64,000 nt of DNA from an uncultured Corynebacterium sp. (GTDB lineage Bacteria; Actinomycetota; Actinomycetes; Mycobacteriales; Mycobacteriaceae): NCBI GenBank assembly GCA_943913645.1, contig CALTYZ010000010.1:1-64000 (forward strand). The letters are read 5' to 3'. The notes beneath the pieces are model-generated. The model made no database searches. It was not told where the DNA came from and worked only from the letters and a program-made list of their open reading frames with translations. Position numbers and translations under genes: made by a program. Within the stretch, counting starts at the first letter, position 1, and every line of letters begins with the position of its first letter. This document shows, in pieces, positions 34,055 through 42,047 of the stretch.

Positions 34055-34741
34055 ATGACCAACCAACTTGCCCAGGCATTGACCACCATCACCCCCACCA
34101 CCCAGGACGTGATGGAACACTCAGTGGCGTTTTCCCCCATCCGCTGGAAGACAGGTTGGCCGCACCACCTGCGCCGCGTACCGCCATTTCGTGACGACGC
34201 CCACGCCACCATCACCCGCGCCGAAGTCTTCGAATTCGCCGCTGATGTGCACGCCTCCGGCTACAACCGCGACCAGATCATCGACTTTCTTGGCGCCGCA
34301 TTCGCCTACCGGGCCGGGCAAACCAACCAAGTCATGCAGATGCAACAATTCCTGCGCAACAAAAACAACGCCGCGCAGCTCTTGGCCGCGATCCGCAAAC
34401 TCGAAGGGCTCTACAGCGACGATGCAGCTGGCGGGAACGCCGCTGACGTTAAACCCGCCGTCGAGGCCTATGAGCTGCTCACCGCCACCGGGCTGCCGCC
34501 ACGCTTCGCCTCCGCGCTCGCCTACTTCCTCGCCGGGGTACAAAGCCCAGGCGAATCGGACAAACCCGTGATCATCTGCAAAACCCGGGCGGAGGTAGCG
34601 GGACTGGAGCCCAGCGGTGAGTGGACCGGTGCCGAATACGGCGAATACCTTGCCCGTCTGCGCGCCGCACGCGATGACTACGACACCTCGCTGCCGCTTG
34701 ACGCCGTTGAATACGCCGCACGCGAATTCGCCGACCGCTAA
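34055..34741 (+). CDS. Conserved hypothetical protein
   Basis: 228 residues from ATG 34055; ATG 34034 is possible but would overlap the mazG start, and no clear ribosome site helps. The protein is soluble, without signal or membrane segment, and mostly helical: EVFEFAADVHASGYNRD, IDFLGAAFAYRAGQTNQV, LAAIRKLEGLYS, with a glycine-poor C-terminus ending AAREFADR. I do not recognise the family. Codon use is as in the neighbours and there is no sign of recent transfer. It converges with dnaG (5 bases apart). Confidence 0.7.
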   Translation: MTNQLAQALTTITPTTQDVMEHSVAFSPIRWKTGWPHHLRRVPPFRDDAHATITRAEVFEFAADVHASGYNRDQIIDFLGAAFAYRAGQTNQVMQMQQFLRNKNNAAQLLAAIRKLEGLYSDDAAGGNAADVKPAVEAYELLTATGLPPRFASALAYFLAGVQSPGESDKPVIICKTRAEVAGLEPSGEWTGAEYGEYLARLRAARDDYDTSLPLDAVEYAAREFADR

Positions 34742-34746
34742 ACAAG

Positions 34747-36705
34747 TCAGTTCGGGTAGGGATAGGCGCGCAGGGCACGCTCGTTGAGATCACGGCGGGC
34801 CTGCTCCAAGGCAAGCAGATCTGAAAAGAGCGCATTGTAGGCCTCCTCATCATCGGCGGGCCGCATGCGTTGCAGTTGCGCCTTTAGCTGCGCGATCTGA
34901 TCCCCCACCCGTGTTTCCTGCAGGCGTGAGAGCACCGAATCTGCATAAATGTCGATCTGGTCAGCATGGATCGGCTCAACCGCTAGCTGGGAGACAAAGT
35001 TGCGCCCGGCAAGATCGCGCATCTCCCCTGCCACCGCCGCCAGCCAGGTCGCAGCCGCAGTCGTACCAGCGCCCGCTGCCGCAGTCCCACCAGCAGCCGT
35101 GATCGCGTCGCGAACTTGACGGTACGCATCATTAGTGAACGCATCCGGATTAATCCCGTCGAAGTAGCTGCCCGCCTTATCCGGATACTGCAGCGCCACC
35201 TTCAGCGCCTCACGCTGCGGCCACAGCACCGGGTCCTCAGGATGCGGGGCAACCAACTGCGGCGCACCAGCCGCATTCGCGCCGCCAGTATTCGCACCCT
35301 CAGTGTTTGCACCAGCAGTAGCGCGGGCATTCGACGCACGCACCCGGGCCGGTTTTTTGCCCTGCTTTACGCGCTTGACCTCCGCACGCACCTGCGCAAC
35401 CACCTCGTCCGGGTTTGCCCAACCAACCCAACCAGCCAGCCGCCGAGCATATTCCGTGCGCAAAACAGGATCAGCAACGTCGGCGATCAGTGGGACGGTG
35501 CGTCGCAAAGCTTGAATGCGTCCCTCCGCAGAATCAAGCGGAAAATCCGCCAAAATCGACTCCAGCACGAACTCAAGCATGGGCACACGACGCGCCACCA
35601 ACTCACGGACAGCACCATCACCACGAGCAAGACGCAAATCACACGGATCCATCCCATCGGGAGCCACCGCAACAAAACTCTGGCCCGTGAACTGCTGATC
35701 CCCCTCAAAAGCGCGCATCGCAGCCTTCTGGCCAGCCTCATCACCGTCAAAGGTGTAGATCAACTCACCGCGGAAAAAATTGTCATCCAGCATCAGGCGA
35801 CGAATCGTCTGCAAGTGATCATTACCAAAGGCAGTACCACACGACGCCACCGCAGTTTTCACCCCGGCGGCGTGCATCGCCATCACATCGGTATAGCCCT
35901 CCACAATCACCGCCTGATGGCCCTCAGCAATATGACGCTTCGCCAAATCCAGGCCGAACAACACCTTCGACTTGTGATACAGCAAGGTGTCTTGGGTGTT
36001 CATGTATTTACCCATCGGGTCATCGTCGAAAAGCTTGCGTGCGCCGAAACCAATGACATTTCCCGCCGCATCCTTAATCGGCCACAGCAAACGCCTACGG
36101 AACTTATCAATCGGGCCGCGCTTGCCTTGCGACGTCAACCCCGCCTGCTGCAACTCTTCCACCCCAAAACCCTTGCGCAACAGGTGTTTCGTCAGCGTGT
36201 CCCACCCATCCGGGGCGTAGCCGCACTCAAACAAATAAATATGGTCACGGGTAAAACCGCGATCCAACAAAAACGTACGGGCCGTCTCCGCCTGCTTCGT
36301 CTCCAACTGCTCGCGGTAAAACTCATGCGCCGCCTGATTTGCCGCCAACAACCGAGCCCGCGTCCCAGGCTTGACATCACGCGCACCCGTCGAGCCCCCC
36401 TGGTAATTAATGCGGTAGCCAATCTGATCCGCCACCGCCTCCACCGCCTCCGGGAAGGTCAGCTGCTCCATCTCCATGAGAAACGTGAACACGTCCCCGC
36501 CCTTGCCGGTGGAAAAACAGTGGAAATACCCGCGGGCCGGGCGCACATGAAACGACGGGGTCTTTTCATCCTTGAACGGGCTTAAGCCCTTCATCGAATC
36601 GTGACCGGCCGGCTTGAGCTGCACATACTCGCCGACAATCTCCTCGATCGGCGCGCGTTCACGGATAGCCTCGACGTCACTATCCGGAATCCTGCCCCTA
36701 GCCAT
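34747..36705 (-). CDS. dnaG: DNA primase, zinc ligands absent
   Basis: 652 residues from ATG 36705 (MARGRIPDSDVEAIRERAPI). It makes RNA primers at the replication fork. After the N-terminal domain come the catalytic core and TOPRIM (VIVEGYTDVMAMHAAG, YTFDGDEAG) and a C-terminal helicase-binding region. The zinc-ribbon is degenerate: where most DnaG have the C/H/C/C ligands, this has Ser42, Lys45, Cys63 and Thr66 (GLSPFKDEKTPSF and YFHCFSTGKGG), so a normal zinc site cannot form. The frame is intact and all else is normal, so this is not a pseudogene. From memory other corynebacterial DnaG may share this change. Neighbour of dgt, as in mycobacteria. Confidence 0.95.
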   Translation of the reverse strand: MARGRIPDSDVEAIRERAPIEEIVGEYVQLKPAGHDSMKGLSPFKDEKTPSFHVRPARGYFHCFSTGKGGDVFTFLMEMEQLTFPEAVEAVADQIGYRINYQGGSTGARDVKPGTRARLLAANQAAHEFYREQLETKQAETARTFLLDRGFTRDHIYLFECGYAPDGWDTLTKHLLRKGFGVEELQQAGLTSQGKRGPIDKFRRRLLWPIKDAAGNVIGFGARKLFDDDPMGKYMNTQDTLLYHKSKVLFGLDLAKRHIAEGHQAVIVEGYTDVMAMHAAGVKTAVASCGTAFGNDHLQTIRRLMLDDNFFRGELIYTFDGDEAGQKAAMRAFEGDQQFTGQSFVAVAPDGMDPCDLRLARGDGAVRELVARRVPMLEFVLESILADFPLDSAEGRIQALRRTVPLIADVADPVLRTEYARRLAGWVGWANPDEVVAQVRAEVKRVKQGKKPARVRASNARATAGANTEGANTGGANAAGAPQLVAPHPEDPVLWPQREALKVALQYPDKAGSYFDGINPDAFTNDAYRQVRDAITAAGGTAAAGAGTTAAATWLAAVAGEMRDLAGRNFVSQLAVEPIHADQIDIYADSVLSRLQETRVGDQIAQLKAQLQRMRPADDEEAYNALFSDLLALEQARRDLNERALRAYPYPN

Positions 36706-36767
36706 GCGTTCATGGTAGCGCCCCAGCCCGACACCACCCACGCCGCGTTGACACCCGGTGTGCAACA

Positions 36768-37298
36768 ATGCGGGGCGTGAAAGTGCGCGCAGGATTGTTC
36801 GGCTCGGCGCTTGCGTGTGCGGGCGTACTGCTGGGTGGGTGCACCTGGGATGGCTACTTCAACGTCGACGTCACCACCCTGCAGCCCACCAATGTTGCTT
36901 CAAGTACGGCGACATCCGCACCAGCAACCCACACACCACCCAACGGCAAAATCGCACCGTGCACCACCCTGCCCCGCGAAGCGCACGACACCATCGCACT
37001 CGTTGACCACGGCGGGCCATTTCCCCACCCAGACAACGACGACAAACGCTTCGGCAACTACGAAGGCATCCTGCCGAAAGAAAAATCCGGCTACTACCGC
37101 GAATACACCGTAGACACCCCAGGGGTGCGCCACCGCGGCGCACGTCGCCTCATCACCGGCGGCGGACACGACGGGCACATCGACACCTGGTACTACACCG
37201 ACGACCACTACGAAACCTTCTGCCAAATCAGCGACGACACCGTAGCCGACGCGATTGGTGCCGGCGGAGCCAGCGCAGGAAAGGCCGGCCATGTATAA
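36768..37298 (+). CDS. Lipoprotein ribonuclease, RNase Sa/barnase (N1/T1) family
   Basis: 176 residues from ATG 36768; GTG 36783, with GGGG 6 bases upstream, is an alternative. The signal peptide FGSALACAGVLLGGC ends in a lipobox (Cys25). After a Thr/Ala/Pro linker comes the ribonuclease domain (about residues 63-153): GGPFPHPDNDDKRFGNYEGI, GYYREYTVDTPG with the catalytic Glu112, RGARRLITGG with Arg126/Arg127, and YYTDDHYETF with the catalytic His147. These are the residues that act in RNase Sa (Glu, Arg, His), so activity is expected. It cleaves RNA after guanine. It overlaps a barstar gene by 8 bases. Confidence 0.88.
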   Translation: MRGVKVRAGLFGSALACAGVLLGGCTWDGYFNVDVTTLQPTNVASSTATSAPATHTPPNGKIAPCTTLPREAHDTIALVDHGGPFPHPDNDDKRFGNYEGILPKEKSGYYREYTVDTPGVRHRGARRLITGGGHDGHIDTWYYTDDHYETFCQISDDTVADAIGAGGASAGKAGHV

Positions 37299-37554
37299 CA
37301 CCCCACACCACCGCGGCCGGAACCCGATTTTGCTCACCGCGCCGGTGACTACCGTCGCCGAACTCACAGCCGCGATCTCACAAGCCGTCTTCGGGTGTGC
37401 ACGCCCCGCGCCGCGCAACCTCGACGGCCTGGCTGACCTACTGCGCGAATCGCGCATCACCCGGGTCATCGCCTGCGATTGGCAACTTGACCCACACGCC
37501 ACCCGGCGCGTTGTTGAGGTGTTTCGCGACAACAACGTCACCTTGTCGCGCTAG
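37291..37554 (+). CDS. Barstar-family ribonuclease inhibitor
   Basis: 87 residues from ATG 37291, which overlaps the RNase stop by 8 bases. The second helix PRNLDGLADLLRE keeps the two Asp residues (Asp45 and Asp49) at the spacing of Asp35 and Asp39 of barstar, which plug the barnase active site. RVIACDWQLDP and RRVVEVFRDNN follow the barstar fold. It has no signal peptide, so it stays in the cytoplasm and would protect the cell from enzyme that fails to be exported. Together with the upstream gene it forms a toxin-immunity type pair. Confidence 0.82.
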   Translation: MYNTPHHRGRNPILLTAPVTTVAELTAAISQAVFGCARPAPRNLDGLADLLRESRITRVIACDWQLDPHATRRVVEVFRDNNVTLSR

Positions 37555-37696
37555 ATGTACTGACCGGATACGGGACAGGGCAGAGATTTAACCAGGCGTT
37601 GGGGCCACAGCGGGCTATCTCGTGTGATACTTTCACGAGGCAATGTGAGCTGCCCCACGCCGCTTCCCTTTCCACCACCGCAGGAGTACTAGACCT

Positions 37697-39418
37697 ATGA
37701 GTTCATTACTACTGGTGTTCGTTGGCCTGGCCATGCTGGCCGCAGGCTACTTCCTCTACTCCAGATTTCTCGGAGCGAACGTGTTTTGCCTCTCGGAGGG
37801 TTACACAACCCCCGCCCACACCATGGAAGACGGCATCGACTACGTGCCGACGAACAAATACGTGCTGTGGGGCCACCACTTCACCTCCGTCGCCGGTGCG
37901 GCCCCCATCATCGGGCCGGCCGTCGCCGTGATCTGGGGCTGGCTGCCAGCATTTTTGTGGGTCACCCTCGGCACCGTCTTCTTTGCGGGGATGCACGACT
38001 TGGGGGCGCTGTGGGCGTCGCAACGCCACCGCGGGCAATCAATCGGCACCCTCTCCGGGCGCTACATTGGCGCCCGGGGACGCAACCTCTTCCTCGTCGT
38101 CATCTTCTTACTCCTGCTCATGGTCAACGCGGCGTTCGCAGTCGTGATCTCCAACCTGCTGATCTCCACACCAAGCGCAGTCATTCCCACCTGGGGCGCA
38201 ATCCTAGTCGCGCTGCTTATCGGCCAAGCCATCTACCGGCTGAACTGGAACCTGCCGCTGGTATCCATCGTTGGGGTGGCCGCGCTCTACGGGCTGATGG
38301 TGCTTGGCGACATGTACCCACTTACCCTGCCAGAAACCATGCTGGGCATTCCCGATCGCGGCTGGTGGATCATCCTGCTGTTTGTCTATGCGTTTGCCGC
38401 CTCCCTGCTGCCGGTGTGGGTCCTGCTCCAACCGCGCGACTACATCAACGGCCTGCAACTCTTCGTCGGCCTGATCCTGCTCTACGCATCATTTCTGGTG
38501 GTGCGCCCCGAAGTCGTCGCCCCGGCACTGCGCGACACCGTGCCTGCGGGAACCCCAGGCATCTTCCCGCTACTCTTCGTCACCATCGCCTGCGGCGCGA
38601 TCTCCGGATTCCACGGCATCGTCGCCTCCGGCACCTCCTCAAAACAGCTGGACAAAGAAACAGACGCGCGCTTCGTTGGCTACTTCGGCGCCGTCGGCGA
38701 AGGACTACTCGCCCTAGGCACCATCGTGGCCACCACCGCCGGGTTTCGCACCGTCATGGAATGGGAAGAGATCTACAACAAGTGGAACGCCGGCGGTGTG
38801 GAGGCCTTCATCGAAGGCGGCGGGCGCCTCATGCACGACGGACTTGGCATCCCCACCTCCCTATCCGCCACCATCCTGGCGACCATGGCCGTCCTGTTCG
38901 CCGCCACCACCATGGACTCTGGTGTGCGCCTGCAGCGTTTAGTCGTCGCCGAAATTGGGGAGTTGGCCGGGGTCAAACTCAGCGGCCTGGTGTCCACCCT
39001 CATCGCTGTGGGGTGCGCACTCGGGCTGACATTTTCCACCGGGGTCGACGGCTCCGGCGGCATGCTCATCTGGCCGCTGTTCGGCACCACCAACCAGCTC
39101 ATGGCCGGCCTGACTCTGTCCATCCTGGTGGTCATTCTCACCCAGCTGCGCCGACCCAGCTGGCCAGTGATGATCCCGTTAGCGTTTGTCACCACCGTGT
39201 CGCTGTGGGCGGCAGTACTGCAGCTGCGCACCCTGTGGGAGGCGCAAAACTGGCTGCTGTTAGTCATCGACATCGCAATCATCATCTGCGCGATCTGGGT
39301 CATTGTCGAAGCCATCACCGCCGTGCAAAAAGCCCGCCACGCACCCCAAGTGGTGTGGTCCGACACTGATACGCTGCCCGGCGAGCACCAGCAACACCTG
39401 AACCAGGAACGGGTGTAG
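37697..39418 (+). CDS. cstA: Carbon starvation protein A, pyruvate/peptide transporter family
   Basis: 573 residues, ATG 37697, AGGAGT 10 bases upstream. About 16 hydrophobic segments. The signature segments YVPTNKYVLWGHHFTSVAG and GPAVAVIWGWLPAFLWV, AGMHDLGALWASQRH and GIVASGTSSKQLDKETDARF are highly conserved in CstA. In Escherichia coli the family imports pyruvate or peptides on carbon starvation. It is followed without a gap by a small CC-ending gene (TAG/GTG overlap) and an ArsA-like ATPase, an arrangement kept in corynebacteria. The 140 bases upstream may hold a promoter and a CRP-type site, but no clean one was found. Confidence 0.95.
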   Translation: MSSLLLVFVGLAMLAAGYFLYSRFLGANVFCLSEGYTTPAHTMEDGIDYVPTNKYVLWGHHFTSVAGAAPIIGPAVAVIWGWLPAFLWVTLGTVFFAGMHDLGALWASQRHRGQSIGTLSGRYIGARGRNLFLVVIFLLLLMVNAAFAVVISNLLISTPSAVIPTWGAILVALLIGQAIYRLNWNLPLVSIVGVAALYGLMVLGDMYPLTLPETMLGIPDRGWWIILLFVYAFAASLLPVWVLLQPRDYINGLQLFVGLILLYASFLVVRPEVVAPALRDTVPAGTPGIFPLLFVTIACGAISGFHGIVASGTSSKQLDKETDARFVGYFGAVGEGLLALGTIVATTAGFRTVMEWEEIYNKWNAGGVEAFIEGGGRLMHDGLGIPTSLSATILATMAVLFAATTMDSGVRLQRLVVAEIGELAGVKLSGLVSTLIAVGCALGLTFSTGVDGSGGMLIWPLFGTTNQLMAGLTLSILVVILTQLRRPSWPVMIPLAFVTTVSLWAAVLQLRTLWEAQNWLLLVIDIAIIICAIWVIVEAITAVQKARHAPQVVWSDTDTLPGEHQQHLNQERV

Positions 39419-39708
39419 TGGCCGGCGCATTCTTTGCACAGATCAAACGTCGCGCCGCCGCGATCAGCGTGGGCCTGGGCGAGTACTACCACGCCCCCTA
39501 CCGCGCCACGTTTCGGCGTGCGGCACGCGAAGAAGACGACCTGTTCGACCTGCTTGTCGCCTCCGAGTTGCTCGGTATTCCCAACCCGGTCAGCTTCTAC
39601 ACCCTTGAACTCATGCCGCTGATCTACGAAGACTTCCACGACTGGCACACCCGCATGGGCATGCAGCGCTCCCCCTTAGACGGCATCGGCGGGATCGGAT
39701 GCTGCTGA
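39418..39708 (+). CDS. Small protein ending in Cys-Cys (cory-CC-star family)
   Basis: 96 residues from GTG 39418, which shares one base with the cstA stop. It has no signal peptide. The sequence is helical and charged (FRRAAREEDDLFDLLVASEL), then LMPLIYEDFHDWHTRMGMQR, and it ends exactly in GIGCC, the terminal double Cys that names the corynebacterial cory-CC-star family. A C-terminal CC could be a metal ligand or a lipidation-like/redox site, but this is unknown. It overlaps the ArsA-like ATPase gene by 10 bases, so all three are one operon. Confidence 0.78.
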   Translation: MAGAFFAQIKRRAAAISVGLGEYYHAPYRATFRRAAREEDDLFDLLVASELLGIPNPVSFYTLELMPLIYEDFHDWHTRMGMQRSPLDGIGGIGCC

Positions 39709-40673
39709 CCACCGCGCCCGTGATGTTCTTCGGCGGCAAAGGCGGAGTTGGCAAAACCACTATCGCCGCCGCCACCGCGGTGCGCCTCGCCGCCGAAGGC
39801 CGCCGCGTCCTGCTGGTTTCCACCGACCCCGCGCACAACCTTGGCCACATCTGGTCCACGCGTCTGTCTGATACCCCCACCGAAGTCGAGCCGAACCTCA
39901 CCATCATCGAGCTCGACCCAGACACCACCGCCGAACAACACCTTGGTGAAGTCGGCGCATCCATGCGCGCACTCATGCCCGAACGCCTCCACGGCGAAAT
40001 AGACACGCACCTGCAACTCGCCCGCCGTTCCCCCGGCATGCTTGAAGCAGCTATGCTGGAGCGCATCGCCGACATTGTGAGCACTTCCCGGCTTGACGAC
40101 GCCCCCGCCCACATCCTCTTCGACACCGCCCCCTCCGGCCACACCTCCCGCCTGCTTGCCCTTCCCGAACTGATGGCCGCCTACACCGACGGGCTGCTAG
40201 CCAGGCGGGAAGCAGCAGAAAAATTCACCCGCGCCGCCAGAAACCTCGACCTCGGCTTCGGCAACGGCACCGACACCGACGCACGCAGCGAACGGATTGC
40301 GCGCCGCGACCAACACATCCGCTCCCTGCTCTACAAACGGCGCCGCAAATTTACAGCACTGCGCGAAGTGCTCACCGACCCAACGGCGTGCGTTTTTCAC
40401 ATCGTGCTCACCGCCGAGCGCCTACCAGTCATGGAATCAGCCGAGCTCTACCACGACATCACCAACAACGGCATCCGGGTCGCGGGGCTGATAGTCAACC
40501 GCCGCAGCCCCGACGACGGTGGCAGCTTCACGGCTGCGCGCCGCAACGTCGAAAACTCAGCACTGCAGCTTTTAGGCGACCTTTTGCCTCACGCGGCGGC
40601 AATCGAACTGCCGTGGTTGGCCGGTGAAATCGGCACCCGCGACGCCCTGGGCGACATCGCCGCGCGGATCTAG
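39699..40673 (+). CDS. ArsA/Get3-type ATPase
   Basis: 324 residues, ATG 39699. The deviant Walker A FFGGKGGVGKTT (with the extra Lys), switch I STDPAHNLG and switch II FDTAPSGHT are the family signature. Further ArsA/Get3 marks are ELDPDTTAEQ and SPGMLEAAMLERI. Only one ATPase domain is present, so it is the half-size form that dimerises. There are no arsenite-resistance genes around. The position next to cstA and the CC protein suggests that it delivers or assembles something for CstA, or shields its small partner; this is inference. Confidence 0.88.
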   Translation: MLLTTAPVMFFGGKGGVGKTTIAAATAVRLAAEGRRVLLVSTDPAHNLGHIWSTRLSDTPTEVEPNLTIIELDPDTTAEQHLGEVGASMRALMPERLHGEIDTHLQLARRSPGMLEAAMLERIADIVSTSRLDDAPAHILFDTAPSGHTSRLLALPELMAAYTDGLLARREAAEKFTRAARNLDLGFGNGTDTDARSERIARRDQHIRSLLYKRRRKFTALREVLTDPTACVFHIVLTAERLPVMESAELYHDITNNGIRVAGLIVNRRSPDDGGSFTAARRNVENSALQLLGDLLPHAAAIELPWLAGEIGTRDALGDIAARI

Positions 40674-40711
40674 AAGCACGAATCTCCCCGCCTGGATCTA
40701 CGCGCCTGGAC

Positions 40712-41989
40712 CTACGCCAGAAACCCGGCAACACCCGCCGCCTTTTTCGCCGCACGCTCCAGGCGCGACTCCGTCATCGACGCGATCTGGTCCACCACCA
40801 CCCGCTCCCGCTCGCGCTGCGTCGAGGCCTCCTCCCACCACTGCTGATACACCGTATCCAACGTGCCAGGAGCACCAGCCGCCAAATAATCATGGACGCG
40901 GAAAATCCGCTCACGCTGGCGTTTCTGCCGCGCCATATGGGCTGGTTCATCCATCACATACAGCACCGCAATCGTTTTCAGCAGCCGCACCTCAGCAGCA
41001 ATATCCGGCGGGATGACCAAATCAGCCTGGCGCCGCCCAAGCGGATGCGCCTCCAACGTTGCCTGCGTCACCGCGCCGACATACCTGCCCACCAACTCCG
41101 ACGTGAGCTGCTTCAACTCGGCCCACGCGCTCAACGTGTAATTGAAATCCGCGGCCTGGGCGATGGAAGGAAGGGACTGGAGGTGAGAGGAGGCGTCGAT
41201 AAGCGAATCAATCGTGCCCCCGAACGCGGCCGCCCCCTTCTGCGCCAACGCGGCCAACTCAACAATATCCCACAACACCCGCAGCGTAATCCGCCCCGAA
41301 ATGATGCCATCTTCCACATCGTGGACCGAATAGGCGACATCATCAGCAAAATCCATCACCTGTGCCTCAATCGGCGGACGATCATCCACATGGCCGCGAC
41401 GCACCCACTCAAGCAGCGCCGCATCCTCGTCATAAACCGAATACTTCGCATTGCGCGACCCATCCGGATTCGTCCGCGTCCGCGGATACTTGCACGCCGC
41501 ATCCAGCGCGGCACGCGTCAAATTCAACCCATAAGAACGCCCCGCAACCAACACCTTCGGCTCCAAACGGGTCAAAATACGCAACGTCTGCGCATTGCCC
41601 TCAAACCCACACGGTGCCACCTCATCCAACGCGCGCTCCCCGTTGTGCCCATACGGCGGATGGCCAATATCGTGCGACAACCCCGCCAACTCGCACAAAT
41701 CCGGGTCAAGACCCAACCCCTCACCAAGCGACCGGGCAATCTGGGCGACCTCCAAAGAATGCGTCAACCTCGTGCGCGGCGTATCCCCATCCTGCGGGCC
41801 AACCACCTGAGTCTTATCCGCCAAACGACGCAGCGCCGCCGAATGCAACACGCGTGCCCGATCCCGCTCAAACGCCCCCCGCGTATCCGCATCAGGCGCG
41901 ATCTGGGAACCCTTCGCGCCCTCCGGGGCAAGACGCGCAATATCCTCAGCACCATAAACGGCTCGCTGCTTGCTGACGGGACGTGACAC
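40712..41989 (-). CDS. dgt: Deoxyguanosinetriphosphate triphosphohydrolase-like protein
   Basis: 425 residues, GTG 41989. It is an HD-domain enzyme that splits dNTPs into deoxynucleoside and triphosphate. The metal ligands appear in RTRLTHSLEVAQIARS (His), LAGLSHDIGHPPYGHNG (HD) and MDFADDVAYSVHDVEDG (Asp), the canonical H...HD...D set. RDRARVLHSAALRRLADKTQ precedes them. It is about 420 residues, as in other dgt-like proteins of the short type. It is the neighbour of dnaG in mycobacteria (Rv2344c); here the cstA operon and the RNase pair have come between. Divergent from the TPM-domain gene. Confidence 0.93.
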   Translation of the reverse strand: MSRPVSKQRAVYGAEDIARLAPEGAKGSQIAPDADTRGAFERDRARVLHSAALRRLADKTQVVGPQDGDTPRTRLTHSLEVAQIARSLGEGLGLDPDLCELAGLSHDIGHPPYGHNGERALDEVAPCGFEGNAQTLRILTRLEPKVLVAGRSYGLNLTRAALDAACKYPRTRTNPDGSRNAKYSVYDEDAALLEWVRRGHVDDRPPIEAQVMDFADDVAYSVHDVEDGIISGRITLRVLWDIVELAALAQKGAAAFGGTIDSLIDASSHLQSLPSIAQAADFNYTLSAWAELKQLTSELVGRYVGAVTQATLEAHPLGRRQADLVIPPDIAAEVRLLKTIAVLYVMDEPAHMARQKRQRERIFRVHDYLAAGAPGTLDTVYQQWWEEASTQRERERVVVDQIASMTESRLERAAKKAAGVAGFLA

Positions 41990-42047
41990 AATACTCCAGA
42001 TTATAAGGTTCCCCGGCGTGCCCGCCGATACGACTACCCTTGCGGGT

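Noticed and set aside
34747..36705. Long open frame of about 490 codons antisense to dnaG
   Set aside because: It is a high-GC mirror of a strongly conserved gene, with no ribosome site or recognisable product.
37640..37660. CRP/GlxR-like site upstream of cstA (TGTGATACTTTCACGA)
   Set aside because: The half-sites are one base too close to fit TGTGA-N6-TCACA, and one half is imperfect; too weak to call.
37786..39369. About 527-codon alternative frame within cstA, Arg/His-rich
   Set aside because: Codon composition and amino acid content are those of a shadow frame of the conserved transporter.
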